From: UBA5239 sp031548025 | Lineage (GTDB): Bacteria; Verrucomicrobiota; Lentisphaeria; Victivallales; Victivallaceae | Assembly: GCA_031548025.1 (NCBI GenBank) | Contig: JAVBRM010000019.1 | Coordinates: 4,005-68,004, forward strand | Direction of reading: 5' to 3' | DNA length: 64,000 nucleotides | Part shown: piece by piece, positions 47,601 through 56,397 of the stretch | Position numbering within the stretch: the first letter of the stretch is position 1 | Layout: each line of letters begins with the position of its first letter | Translations under genes and position numbers: made by a program | Notes under the pieces: model-generated | What the model was told of the DNA's origin: nothing | Database searches by the model: none | The model's input: only the letters and a program-made list of their open reading frames with translations

Positions 47601-50600
47601 ACTGCGGTACCGGTGAGGGTAATCGCGGTGACGCCGGAAACATTGCCGGTCCAGGTCTGATTCTTGCCGATCGAAACCGTCGTATCTGTGGATTTAATCA
47701 CATCGACAGTACCGTTGGCATTGACACCGGTAACCGCGGCGCTCAGGGTGCTGAAGGCGTTCGTACCCATCTTATAGAGCTTGCCGCCTTCCAGGAAGTA
47801 AGTACCCACAGCATAAGTCCAGTCGGAATTGACCGCGACCTCATTGCTGGTCGGTTCGGCGCCGTAAACAGCGTTCAGGATCAACATGCCGTCGCTGCCG
47901 GTCAGGCTGTAGAATCCATTGCCGCCATCACTGAGAATGGAGCCATTGACACTGATATTCTGGCCATTGATTGTGAAGGCCGCACCGCTCCAATTTGCGT
48001 TTCCAGCCAGGACATATTCGCCGCTTCCGGCATCTGCCGTAAGCTCGAGAGAAATATTCACGTTCTGCAACGCGACCGAGTCATTGGTGAAGCTCAACAT
48101 TGCCGCGCTTTCGGTACGGCCGTTGAGGTCCATATTGATTTCATAGGTAGTCGCGCCAAGCACTTCCAAACCGGTGGCGGTGCTGTTGCCGCTGACGCTC
48201 AAAATCACCGTAGGCGCATTGAAGGTCACATTGCTGTAACGGCCCGAGTTCTTCGCGTCGATCGAATCGGTCGCGATGAATTCTCCGATCAGGGTATCCA
48301 GGGAGGTATTTTCCTGGATCACGACATTCGCCGCCGTAATTCTGCTGACGTCAAGATGTCCATGGTTGATGATCGTCACGGTACCGCTTCCGGTAATTTC
48401 ACTGTTGGAGAGATCCACACTGCCCGTCTGAGTGACCTCGATCGTAACATTCATGGTACCCAGGTCAAGTGTGCCACCGGTAATCTCCGCGCTGCCGTTG
48501 AAAACCATAATGGCGTAGCCTTGCGCATCCACTATACCGCCAAGGGCGCCGGCTATCGCGCTCGCGCTCTGTTCGCCGCTGACGATAATCTTGTTCTCTT
48601 CCGGAACAGGAGTAATACCGCCCTTGATATAATCCAGGGTAAGCACTTTGTTGATGCTGTCATAGTTCAGCGTGTAGGTATTGCCGTTCAGCATGACCGT
48701 GGATCCGATGGTTATCGGAGTATTGTCGCCGATGCTGAAAGTGAATCCGGAAACGTCATAACCGCTGACCAAGGTGTAAAGACCGGTCTTGTAATTGCCG
48801 GCGGCGACGGTGATCGTTTCGCTGAAATTCCAGTTGTCATTGGTTACCACATACATGGCGTCCGCATTGCCGATAGAAGTATTGCTCAATTCGAAAGTAA
48901 CATTCGTATCGGAAGTATAGGTCTGCTTTCTGCCGAAGGTGACACTGCTGTCGCCGCTGAAGACGACCGTGTTGAAATCCTGCATCAAGCCGTTGAAAGC
49001 GCCGGTGAAACCGTCGAAGATGAAACTCTTGGACCCGGTAACCGAACCGCCGCCGAGAACTCCGCCGGAGACACGTCCGGTAAAAGTCAGGTTTTCACCC
49101 TTGCCGCTGAAGGACACCGAAGTACTGCCCACGATGACGCTGCCGCCGGACAGAACCGCGCCGCCCGCGTAGATATCGCTGCGGAGATTGATCTTGCCGT
49201 TGCTTGCATCGATCACCACAGATGCGCTGTCCAGTGTGACCTTGCTGCCGGTGCCGGAAGCAAGACCGCCGCCCAGGATACGGCTGTTGATGGTCATATC
49301 GGCGCCGCTGTTGTTGGAAATGCTGATCTGCGAGTTGCCGCCGCTGATTTGGCCCCCGCTCAGGGCATAAGAACCGCCGACCACATAGGCCCCGGTATAG
49401 CTGCCGCCGTCAAGAGAAACCGCAGAATCGCCGTTTCTGTCATAGATACCGGAGGTGATCTTGTCACCACCGATGACATAACCGGTAATACGGTTGGAAA
49501 GCGAATCGCCGTTTTTGATAATCAGCTCGGTATTCCCCTGCGAAGCCGCGTTGTTCGCTCCGCCGTAGATATTGTTGTTCGCGCCCAGGTTGCTGATCGT
49601 CAACGTAGTGGCGTCCGTCAGGATAGCGGCGCGGGCGAAGATTTCGCCGGTGAGCCGGGCGTCGTTGATATAACCGGCGGTGGCACGCAATTCCATGTCG
49701 GTAACATTGTTCGTATTATCCATCAAAGCAACGGAGGCACTGTAGTTACCGTTCTTACGGATTTCGATAACGCTGGCCTTGTCGGGATCAACGTCACGGG
49801 AAATGTAGGAAACCGCTTTGTCGAGCGACGGGGCCGCATTAAGGCCGACCACACGCTTTTCGCCATCATAGGGGTCGACGTCGCCGTATTCTTCGTACGG
49901 AGCTTTGTCCCAATCGGGATTGACGAAGATCCGGCTGGTAACGGGAGCATTGATCGACTTGATAAGCAGTGTATCGGTCGTACCCTTGGAGAGCACCACG
50001 CTGTAGAGCTTGTCGCCGATCTTGACCCAGCCGTCACTGATCCTGATTTCGTTGTAAACCGCGTTTCCGTCGTCATCCACTCCGACACAGAGATTGATGG
50101 AGGCGATAGCATCCAACTTGTTGCTGGTCTTGGCGTTGCCGCCGGCGCTGATCAGCGCGTAACCGCCTTCGGACAACTGGTCGAGTCCGGCGCGGGCGTC
50201 CACAGTGATGGAGGTATTGGCAAAGTAGTCGAAATTGCCGGTAACCGTCAGGTCGGCCGTCGAATCCACGGTATTGCTGATGGTAAAGAAGAAGTCGCCG
50301 ACGATCACATTGCCGGAAACAGTGATATTATTGGTGGAAACAAGCTCAACCTGGTCCACGCCGCTCACGGTAGCCGCGAAAGCATTGTTGCCGGTGCCGG
50401 AATATTCGGTCAGGTCGAGAACGGTTTTATTGTCCGTTCCACCCTTGGTGCCGGTAATGGTGGTGGCGGTGGCATTGGTCAGCTTCAGCGTGGTATCCGC
50501 GCCATCGGCGCCGAATGTCACCACTCCGTAGGTACCGTAGGCATCCGTAGTTCCGGCCAAAGTGGCGGAACGGTCGCCGAGCACCACTCCCGTAGTTCCG

Positions 50601-53600
50601 GTGGTGTTGGTCCTTACGGTAAGACCGTTGCTGTCCAACGTAGCGCCGCTCAGGTTGTAGATACCCGCGCCGGTGGCATTGAGCTGTTCGCCGAGCTCAC
50701 CGGTCAGGATGGTAATTTTACCGGAGGAAGTGGTGAACCAACCTTCAAAACCGGAGATGTCGCCGGTGAAAGTCGCGCCGCCGGTAACGCTGACCGTATC
50801 AGCCGCATCGCCGATAATATCCGCTACGTAAGTCTTGTTCGCCGCGGAGAAGGTCACAGTTTCACCGGGGCCGCCGCTCATGTCGATGACAGCCGCGCCG
50901 AGCTCATTACTGACGTTCAGCTTGCTGCCGTCATTGACGTTGATGGTACCGGTAAGACCGGAGTTGTCGCCGCTCAGGGTCAGTGTGCCGGCGTCATTGA
51001 CGTTGAGAGTGCCTTTGAAGCCGCTGTTGTTGCCGCTCAGGGTCACGGTGCTGCCATCATTGACATTGACCACATCTTCGGCGGCGCCGCTGATTTTAGC
51101 GACATAAGTGCCGGAGAAGTCGAAATTCAGCGTTTCCGTACCGGTACCTTCCAGGTCGATGGTGACCGCGCCGAGGAGCCCGTCCACATTCAGGGTGCTG
51201 CCGTCCTTGACGTTCACATCGCCGGCGAAAGAAGTATTGTTGCCGGTCAGAGTCACTTCGCTGGCGTTGTTGACATTGATCGTATCCTTGGCGTCGCCGA
51301 CAATACCGGAAGCATAAGTGCCGTCGACATTGAAGTTCAGCGTTTCGCCGGCGGTGCCGATCATGTTGATCTGAGCTGCGCCAAGTTCATTTTCAACGTT
51401 CAACGTATTGCCGGAAGCAATTTTCACGGTGCCTTCGAAACCGCTGTTATCGCCGCTCAGAGTCACTTCGCTGCCGTTGATATTGATCGTATCTTTGGAA
51501 TCGCCCTTGATGACGGACGCATATTCGATCGCCGCGTTCAGATTCAGCGTTTCGCCGCTGCTGCCGAGCATATCGATGGTGGCCGCGCCGAGTTCCATCA
51601 CATTCAAAGTGCTGCCCTTGTCGATGTTGACAGTGCCTTCGAAACCGCTGTTGTCGGCGGTCAGCGTAGTATCCGCATTGACATTGACCACGCCGTCGGC
51701 ATCGCTGGTGAAAACGGCTGAGGTCGTATTGACGCCGTCAAGGTTCAAGGTCTGGTCATTGACCAGGGCCGTACCGGTGAAAGCGTTCAGCGCACCGTCG
51801 CTCTTCAGGGTAGCGTCGTCTCCAAGATTGAGAGTACCATCGGAGGTGAACATAGCGAAAGTTTCGTTCTTCCCGGCCAGAGTCAGTTCTTTATCGGTAT
51901 TGATCTCGACGTTGCCTTTGAAACCGTTCAAAGCGCCATCGCTGACCAGCGTGGCGTTTTCCTGGACTTCGATCACGTCGGCGTTGGCTGCGGTTCCGTT
52001 GCCGTTGTCGCCGATGATCTTTGCATCTACTTCAAGAGTGCCGTCGCCGGCCAGTACCAGCCTGGAAGAAGCACTGTCGCTGTCTTTGTCCATATTGATA
52101 GTGGCGCCGTCGCCGAAATCAGTCGCCAGCGTCAGGATCTTGCCTTCGGTGATGTCGGCCGAACCGGAGAACTCGGTATAATCTCCATTCAGCGTGGTAT
52201 CTTGCCACACATTGACCGTACCGGCGCCGGAAATGCCCATGCCGGTTGTGATGGCGGCGGTAGCATCGGCCAACTTGAGATTCAACACACCGCCGGTCGC
52301 AACATCCACTGTACCCATTTCGAAGTATTCGATTTCATTGTCCAGCGTCAGGATCGCACCGTCGGCGACCTTGGCGGTACCTTCAAAGGTATTGGCAATA
52401 AATTCGTTCATCGAATATTCGCCGGTCTGCCCGAAATTGATATCGCCGGTACCGGCCAGTTCAACGCGGCCGGAGAAATCGTTCGCGACAAAAGTCTGCA
52501 CATCGACATTGGTCCGGTTCCAGTCAAAAGCCGCGCCGGAATCGACCAATATCCGGTCGATGGTGATGAAGTCGGAGGAAAGATCAACGCTGCCGGAAGC
52601 GATTTCCACCGTTCCGACACCATTGATTTCCGTTGAAAAATCAAGAGCGGCGCCCGGATTCAGAATCAGGGTCGAATCTTCATCGCCGCGAACAGTCCCG
52701 CCCAGGTTGACAATACCGTTAAGAGTCAGATCGCTGTTGGTCAGGAAAACCCATCCGCCGATCGTAGATCCGTCTTCCACTTCGAAAGTGGTATCATAAA
52801 GATCAAGGTCGTTGTCAAGTTCCAGCGTGATCCCGCGGAAAGCGTTGTAATCCTTGTTGCTCCCGCTCGGATTCACCGACATGCTCTCTCCTATGAAGGT
52901 GACCCCTTCGACGATTCCCATATTGGCCGCGGATTCGCCGCTGTTGGAAATCCAAATGAAATTGGAAGAAGTGATCGTGCCGCCACTCCAGACGCCGGAA
53001 CCCGCGCCTTCGTTTGCATCGTAGGAGTTGGCCAGGATCACGTTGGCGCCGGTGGCGCTGAAATTATCCACCCGCCCGGTGTTATTGACATTGATGGTGC
53101 CGTTGACGGCTTCATAGCTACCGATCAGGGTGTTGACCGAGGTATTCGTTGCGGTGATATTGCCGCCGGCCACTATATGAGCATTAAAATGGCCATGGTT
53201 GTCGATCACGACATCGCCGCCGGCCATTATCTCTACGGCTTCTTCGTCGGTGCCGACAGTGCCGCCGCCGTTGATAATGTTTTCCGATGCGTTGTTGATG
53301 GTAACATTTCCGCCGGCACTGACGCCGCCGCGGATTTGAATCTGGCTGTGGGCGCCTGCGTTGCTATTGGTGGTGGTCAATTCCACGGTGCCGTTGCTGA
53401 TAATCGAACCCTCGACGATCACGCTGCCTTCGGACTGGTTTTCAATCGCAACATCGGTCGTGGAATCGCCGCCCACGTTGCCGTAAATGGTATTGACCGC
53501 GGTGCCCGCGCCCGCGGCAGCGGTAATCGTAACTCCGCCGATCGCGGAAACCGGATCGATGACCATACTGTTGGTATCTTCATTAAACGTAACGGTGGTA

Positions 53601-56248
53601 CCGCCGGCATTGTATTCCGGTTCGACCACATGACCGGCAACGATATAAAGATCGTTTCCGATAATCTTTTTGCCCCCGTCAATGACGGTGACCGCGTCGT
53701 AGTTGATGCCGTTATAGCCGGTGATTGCCAGGTAATCCCCTTCAGCCACGCCGGATGCGTCAACGGTGAACTTGCCGCCGTCGGCAATACTCAGTCCGCT
53801 GGAAATCGTAATATTGGCTCCCAGTATCGCGGTGAACTCACCGCCTGCGGCAATGCTCAGGCCGCCGGAAATCGTGACCGAAGCACCCAGCGTCGCAATG
53901 AGATTTCCGCCCACGGAGATATTGAGCACACCGGCTGTGAGAGCAGCCGTGCTGTCCAGAGAAATTGCGGCGTTGCTGACGTTGACGACGTCGAATCCGC
54001 TGATTTTCTGGCCGAAGGACGCTGTATATTTGGCTGCGGAAGCGTTACCGAAATTCAAGGTTGAGGTACCCGCTACGGTAGCGCTGTCTTTGCCGTCGCC
54101 ATAAATATTGCCGTTGACCACGCCGCCGTAAATGCTGACGTTGGCATTGCCCTGCAGTTCGCTCTTGGTGGTGCCGCCGGCCCAGATGTCCCCGGCCACA
54201 GTACCACCGGAAACGATGACATTGGAGGAACCGGTCACAATGGAACCCGCGCCGCCGCCGCCGCCGAAGACCGTGGCGTTGATCTGCGCATTGCCGGAAA
54301 TCTTGACATAGGTATCGCCGTAAACATACGAACGCGCCCCATAGGAGGAGTCTGTATTGAATTTGAGGTCAGTAGGCGTTACTCCGCCGCCTTCGGAAGA
54401 AGAAATTGTGTAAGTGCCGACCGCACCGCCGCCGCCGATATTGCCGCCGACAGTCCCACCGGAAATGTCAATCAGCGTATCCCCGTAAACGATACTGGTA
54501 TTTGCCTGAGTCTTCACTGAACTGCTGATGGCAACCGCACCGCCGCCGTTGATGCCGTTCTTGATTGTTCCCCCGGAGACGATAACGTTAGTGGCGTATT
54601 CGCCGTTCGCGGCAACCCGCTCCGCGCCCTGAGTGCCAACCACGGTATGGCCTTCATATTTGGTTCCAAGCAAATAATAATGATAATTGGTCAAACCGCC
54701 GCCCTGCACAATACCTATCGTACCGTCGGTGACGTTCACAAATGCCGCACCCTCAACGGTTCCGGTAACAATGGCGGCCGTGCCGCTGCCATAGCCGTTA
54801 CGGAAAGCGCCGCCCACAACCACTCCAATTTTTCCGCCATTGACAGTCACATGAGTATCGCCTGTGATGGTATCGTTTCCACCCTGTGCCACGCCGCCGC
54901 CGAATATCGTTGCGATATTGTAAGCAGCCGTGCTGTTGGTTCCGCTGCCATTGACGGTGATGTTGGTATTACCGGTCAGAGTCCGGTCGCCGCCGGTCTG
55001 ACCTTTGCTGCTGCCGTAAATCGCGGTAATGGAATAACAGTCGTTGATTGTAATATTGGTATTGCCGGTGAGGGAACCACCCGCCCCGTAAATCTCACTG
55101 CTCTGTCCGTAATTGTAGGTAATAGAACTCTCGAAGCCAATCGGATTGGTGGTATAAGCACCGTAGATATTCTTTATGTTGGCATTGTGGATAACAACTT
55201 TGGTGGCGCCGCTGACATAGAGCTTGCAAGCTTCTTTCTTCTGCTTATTTCCGGTGGCGCCGTTGGCTGTAACGTCCCATGCGGTGGACATGTTTCCGGC
55301 AGTGCCGAGGATCACATAGGACATCCCAGTCGAATAATTACCGAGGAACTGATCGGCCGTACCGCCGGAAGTGCTTGCCTGGTTGTAAGTTCCACCGCCG
55401 ATCGCCAATTTGCCGGTCTGAATCCAGAGAACGGAACCGGTGGCGGATCCGGCTGTAATTGTAACATATTTGTCTTTTCCGACATTGATCACGGTATCTT
55501 TCGCCCCAACCGTCACCGCGGTAGCGGCGCTAAGCGTACCGCCCGTTGTGATGTTCTGAGCATAAGTCCAATCTTCGGGGCGATTCGGATCGAACGCGGG
55601 AGTTTCGCCCGCGGCGGGTGTCACAGATGAATTGCCGGGAGTGTCGGTAATGGTTTCGATGGTATTGCCACTCTTATTGTCGGTGGTATTGCCGCCCTTG
55701 TCATCAACGAGGCCGCCGTTGGTAGTAGTACCGCCATCGTCGTCAACGGTACCGGAACCGCCATCGCCGGAAGCCGTATCGTTATCGTCAATAATGAGAT
55801 TGCTGTTGTCAATGACCATATTCTGGTTGTCGGAAGAAGAGGCCAAAAGCTGGCTGCCCGATGTGAAAGAAACAGAAGCGGCGGCATCGGACTCGACGGC
55901 TACAGCCACCGGCGAAGCGTTGGCGCTAATTGAAGCGGCGGAAGACCCGGAGGAAATATTTCCGGCGGCGCCAACGATGGCACTTTCGCTGCCGCGGGCG
56001 ACGAAATTCTCGAATTCAGCCTGGCTTACGGAAACGGCAGCGCCATTGGAATCAACCATATAATAATCATATTTGCCGGAAGCGACACGGACGATAGCGG
56101 CGGCTTTACCGGAAGCAACGGCCTGCTCCAACGAGGAGAAAGCGGTTTCTCCGAAAATCAGGATCTTCCCATTGATCCCCTGAACCTGTGTTCCTGCGGC
56201 CAAACCATCATACTCGTCATTAACGAAGATGCTCTTGTACATACTCAT
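41645..56248 (-). CDS. Giant beta-helix surface protein (4867 residues)
   Basis: A 14.6-kb gene and first gene of the operon. The N-terminus has no Sec signal (MSMYKSIFVNDEYDG), as expected for type I export. An Asp/Gly/Thr-rich linker (about 150-220) leads into a long series of parallel beta-helix modules rich in Gly, Asn, Thr and Val. Four times, at about 56230, 49940, 47850 and 43815, a header recurs: V(N/D)..W/Y, then GxxxY..G.NAF.TL..A. Other repeats are seven 22-residue rungs (46320-46780) and four 65-70-residue units with DNSGFEGTV (50740-51690). No RTX GGxGxD repeats are visible. The end (SFETMSSEEFRSKKSGGALA) may hold the secretion signal. Start: ATG with GAGGAG 8 nt upstream. It is probably an adhesin or sheath-forming protein. 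Confidence 0.83.
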   Translation of the reverse strand: MSMYKSIFVNDEYDGLAAGTQVQGINGKILIFGETAFSSLEQAVASGKAAAIVRVASGKYDYYMVDSNGAAVSVSQAEFENFVARGSESAIVGAAGNISSGSSAASISANASPVAVAVESDAAASVSFTSGSQLLASSSDNQNMVIDNSNLIIDDNDTASGDGGSGTVDDDGGTTTNGGLVDDKGGNTTDNKSGNTIETITDTPGNSSVTPAAGETPAFDPNRPEDWTYAQNITTGGTLSAATAVTVGAKDTVINVGKDKYVTITAGSATGSVLWIQTGKLAIGGGTYNQASTSGGTADQFLGNYSTGMSYVILGTAGNMSTAWDVTANGATGNKQKKEACKLYVSGATKVVIHNANIKNIYGAYTTNPIGFESSITYNYGQSSEIYGAGGSLTGNTNITINDCYSITAIYGSSKGQTGGDRTLTGNTNITVNGSGTNSTAAYNIATIFGGGVAQGGNDTITGDTHVTVNGGKIGVVVGGAFRNGYGSGTAAIVTGTVEGAAFVNVTDGTIGIVQGGGLTNYHYYLLGTKYEGHTVVGTQGAERVAANGEYATNVIVSGGTIKNGINGGGAVAISSSVKTQANTSIVYGDTLIDISGGTVGGNIGGGGAVGTYTISSSEGGGVTPTDLKFNTDSSYGARSYVYGDTYVKISGNAQINATVFGGGGGAGSIVTGSSNVIVSGGTVAGDIWAGGTTKSELQGNANVSIYGGVVNGNIYGDGKDSATVAGTSTLNFGNASAAKYTASFGQKISGFDVVNVSNAAISLDSTAALTAGVLNISVGGNLIATLGASVTISGGLSIAAGGEFTAILGANITISSGLSIADGGKFTVDASGVAEGDYLAITGYNGINYDAVTVIDGGKKIIGNDLYIVAGHVVEPEYNAGGTTVTFNEDTNSMVIDPVSAIGGVTITAAAGAGTAVNTIYGNVGGDSTTDVAIENQSEGSVIVEGSIISNGTVELTTTNSNAGAHSQIQIRGGVSAGGNVTINNASENIINGGGTVGTDEEAVEIMAGGDVVIDNHGHFNAHIVAGGNITATNTSVNTLIGSYEAVNGTINVNNTGRVDNFSATGANVILANSYDANEGAGSGVWSGGTITSSNFIWISNSGESAANMGIVEGVTFIGESMSVNPSGSNKDYNAFRGITLELDNDLDLYDTTFEVEDGSTIGGWVFLTNSDLTLNGIVNLGGTVRGDEDSTLILNPGAALDFSTEINGVGTVEIASGSVDLSSDFITIDRILVDSGAAFDWNRTNVDVQTFVANDFSGRVELAGTGDINFGQTGEYSMNEFIANTFEGTAKVADGAILTLDNEIEYFEMGTVDVATGGVLNLKLADATAAITTGMGISGAGTVNVWQDTTLNGDYTEFSGSADITEGKILTLATDFGDGATINMDKDSDSASSRLVLAGDGTLEVDAKIIGDNGNGTAANADVIEVQENATLVSDGALNGFKGNVEINTDKELTLAGKNETFAMFTSDGTLNLGDDATLKSDGALNAFTGTALVNDQTLNLDGVNTTSAVFTSDADGVVNVNADTTLTADNSGFEGTVNIDKGSTLNVMELGAATIDMLGSSGETLNLNAAIEYASVIKGDSKDTININGSEVTLSGDNSGFEGTVKIASGNTLNVENELGAAQINMIGTAGETLNFNVDGTYASGIVGDAKDTINVNNASEVTLTGNNTSFAGDVNVKDGSTLNVDGLLGAVTIDLEGTGTETLNFDFSGTYVAKISGAAEDVVNVNDGSTVTLSGNNSGFKGTLNVNDAGTLTLSGDNSGLTGTINVNDGSKLNVSNELGAAVIDMSGGPGETVTFSAANKTYVADIIGDAADTVSVTGGATFTGDISGFEGWFTTSSGKITILTGELGEQLNATGAGIYNLSGATLDSNGLTVRTNTTGTTGVVLGDRSATLAGTTDAYGTYGVVTFGADGADTTLKLTNATATTITGTKGGTDNKTVLDLTEYSGTGNNAFAATVSGVDQVELVSTNNITVSGNVIVGDFFFTISNTVDSTADLTVTGNFDYFANTSITVDARAGLDQLSEGGYALISAGGNAKTSNKLDAIASINLCVGVDDDGNAVYNEIRISDGWVKIGDKLYSVVLSKGTTDTLLIKSINAPVTSRIFVNPDWDKAPYEEYGDVDPYDGEKRVVGLNAAPSLDKAVSYISRDVDPDKASVIEIRKNGNYSASVALMDNTNNVTDMELRATAGYINDARLTGEIFARAAILTDATTLTISNLGANNNIYGGANNAASQGNTELIIKNGDSLSNRITGYVIGGDKITSGIYDRNGDSAVSLDGGSYTGAYVVGGSYALSGGQISGGNSQISISNNSGADMTINSRILGGGLASGTGSKVTLDSASVVIDASNGKINLRSDIYAGGAVLSGGSVIVGSTSVSFSGKGENLTFTGRVSGGVLGGGSVTGSKSFIFDGFTGAFNGLMQDFNTVVFSGDSSVTFGRKQTYTSDTNVTFELSNTSIGNADAMYVVTNDNWNFSETITVAAGNYKTGLYTLVSGYDVSGFTFSIGDNTPITIGSTVMLNGNTYTLNYDSINKVLTLDYIKGGITPVPEENKIIVSGEQSASAIAGALGGIVDAQGYAIMVFNGSAEITGGTLDLGTMNVTIEVTQTGSVDLSNSEITGSGTVTIINHGHLDVSRITAANVVIQENTSLDTLIGEFIATDSIDAKNSGRYSNVTFNAPTVILSVSGNSTATGLEVLGATTYEINMDLNGRTESAAMLSFTNDSVALQNVNISLELTADAGSGEYVLAGNANWSGAAFTINGQNISVNGSILSDGGNGFYSLTGSDGMLILNAVYGAEPTSNEVAVNSDWTYAVGTYFLEGGKLYKMGTNAFSTLSAAVTGVNANGTVDVIKSTDTTVSIGKNQTWTGNVSGVTAITLTGTAVWTNNAEIATGNGLTITYLNNAVLDGSFTGDGVVTIKTATAKTLALNAAYGKYNISQSSGTAPTVTANAAVGIVGGAITTLYANGNAVEVAAGTITTLYAGGNATSVATGNLSLTGTATVSNIYLGSSGVGTVTGDSTLTLLNGAVYTGTLYKGSVSGTASLVFGNGSEDSFTFGGTFSGGIDKVVVSENTTVKASKASLNYTAAITTAWEVNGTIDNNNFAFTLGAPISGSGQIIKTGAGNVAMTVSGDISAFSGSFINNSTANTFTVSGARSGNGTTTMINNSGAFSYTGANNGGGTINLTNNSTAAFAYSGANNNNAAINLTNKSTGGFSYTGINNAGGTINLTNESTGAFTWGGTNNGAATVNIINDKVATFTISNVNTGGSAITVNNNSTGTITWSGANSGSGIVNIYNGAGTVNISGALNGSSKIILNSGLATISGAMSSFTGSLNAAAGATITYSTAAASMLSPVLNFNTVAGMTGTIKSTIAHVNANHTIGGGLLQMTGAGTYAGTFTGAGDLTVGAAINFSGNNSGITGTVSVTGTNTLGINSANSTFAGAAEIALGGGTLNMAADVTLTTKITGTNIIKTGAATNTVTLSGDLSGFTGSFTTGTFILGADATVNELIKFTSGNLTVRKADLDGTITSTGASTVITMEANGTATVNTAGNIFLNGNSGYTIGTSSNTAVVTSGDTMPKGIFLGGNEGQTLSNLQWTIGAAGTTIGNVFGTGIRDTVNGTDGNKAVDITLDRAFSSFAATGMGSTVNGDIDVTIGAVTGTGTASAVFGIFGRSNSSDTTSYSSLNGDMTMTLNGTTVVTVYAGYNAAESTGDITLNLNNTNITGSLNGWANNAGGNGALNGNLTMNAVGGTIKAITLAGISSAGADKQRTINGDVTLVLDGVVGAINSTTGAVTGTSVTGGSTTNVTGTLSIELKGGTVATTITGGTNYSHVNKTLITVSGDTTSVNTSIRGGSLGGNATYPGSVGTAEVVVNGGSVGTIYGGGFANIANVTVNGGKVTTLYGSGKVGGGETTNTANIMLSGGTVTNVYAGAGYSSGTTVDVNSIVNNATVTLNGGTVSTLIDGVGVTNGSTLNLLTGTDAQIKNFAMINVQNDVTVNSAITNSSLTVADGNTLTIDKATAVTWTTVNADVSEGGKISANNLTLGSGTTITVDAGSVFEAGTLTVNAGASVVADFTTAITINSALSVKDGGSFTINAAGAEDLYYKIISGSVAGIDYSRITLAESDYNFFTHDNDLYITSVDVSQVYVDQTWKNKTFGEDLGDGKVYGINAFNTISEAINSAGNGATINVVAGTYTEAVAIDRSKTGPKELSIIGATDANGKNLVTLRGGWTVGDTTTGAWDAGLSLKNLDFTPSSDVSPLQIKKGGNIAVENCNFTAFTGSDYVLDISLGSAVFNVEFNGCTFKATGTSLMNLYSGAKDNGVTFNDCSMSQIKINIQGGSSFAFIDCDISYKFSSIIDGMLGGDVYMIRTNGAAVDVSGTTFTLNNSSNVSPASGKYWAVIWTRQPGVGPVNLDDCKIIITGANKNINAVYSISPDGSNSGSVVTLTDIDLGSGNFFNVMSVSAGTMFKVAGYKDATGTHTETTYFTETAAEFATINESDVQVYLRKSIGAVEVPVSMTIIGKSAGATATTYTASSLIMTTMSGSEGISVELLSGAVVNASGIAIQGNGASEITLGAVGGANADLYVGGKIYAEGSTLIINSGYIRNDIYGDIGGTYSGTIVINGGVISGSVLGFDVVESNAAVTIGGGLSANMLNIADRVTLTVTGKVTVGSDSLYINGSVNTGGITGDDGNGALLLSGVSSVKGNVDLGAGDDLIDMEVGAILDGSVSNVETFKVSSFADFAGTSGKGLAGSTGAVGLVSGDTGLESFKLDDVDAILGGAAVQVFGKDTVETGDDVWAKLATGNDGSLVVSWGNSAESAGAALDAFKAETLTLGQAVVDTTGAGSFETMSSEEFRSKKSGGALA
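46320..46780 (-). repeat. Seven consecutive 22-residue beta-helix rungs (66 bp each)
   Basis: In-frame coding repeat with the pattern INLTN-ST-xFxYSGxNN. Every unit is exactly 22 residues (the first is 21-22), one turn of a parallel beta helix. Confidence 0.7.
50740..51690 (-). repeat. Coding repeats of about 65-70 residues with DNSGFEGTV
   Basis: Four full units and two partial ones. Each runs VTLSGDNSGFEGTV, then STLNV--ELGAA-IDM, then GETLNF, then a YASxIxGDAKDTINVN-type segment. The pattern resembles the repeats of autotransporter passenger domains. Confidence 0.65.
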
Positions 56249-56306
56249 AACTAATTCTCCTCACTGGTTTTATCTTAAATACTTTTTTGTTGATATATTC
56301 AAGAAA

Positions 56307-56358
56307 AAACAAAAAGAAAACAGGAACTCTGACTTACAGTCCTGTTTTCTTTTTGTTT
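56307..56358 (-). terminator. 19-bp perfect hairpin ahead of the giant operon
   Basis: Arms 56307-56325 and 56340-56358 are exact complements, around a 14-nt loop. On the minus-strand transcript the second arm runs into a U-rich stretch, so it reads as a strong intrinsic terminator for anything coming from the right. It lies 58 bp upstream of the giant gene start. It could instead be an attenuator in the operon leader. Confidence 0.65.
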
Positions 56359-56397
56359 CTCTAATTTTATTCATAACGATCATAAATTTAATTAATC

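Noticed and set aside
48356..51721. 1121-codon open frame on the plus strand inside the beta-helix gene
   Set aside because: Antisense shadow of the Gly/Asn/Thr-rich coding strand; no start signal and no domain.
41645..56248. RTX calcium-binding repeats in the giant beta-helix protein
   Set aside because: No GGxGxD nonapeptides were found; a type I export route is inferred only from operon context and the absence of a Sec signal.
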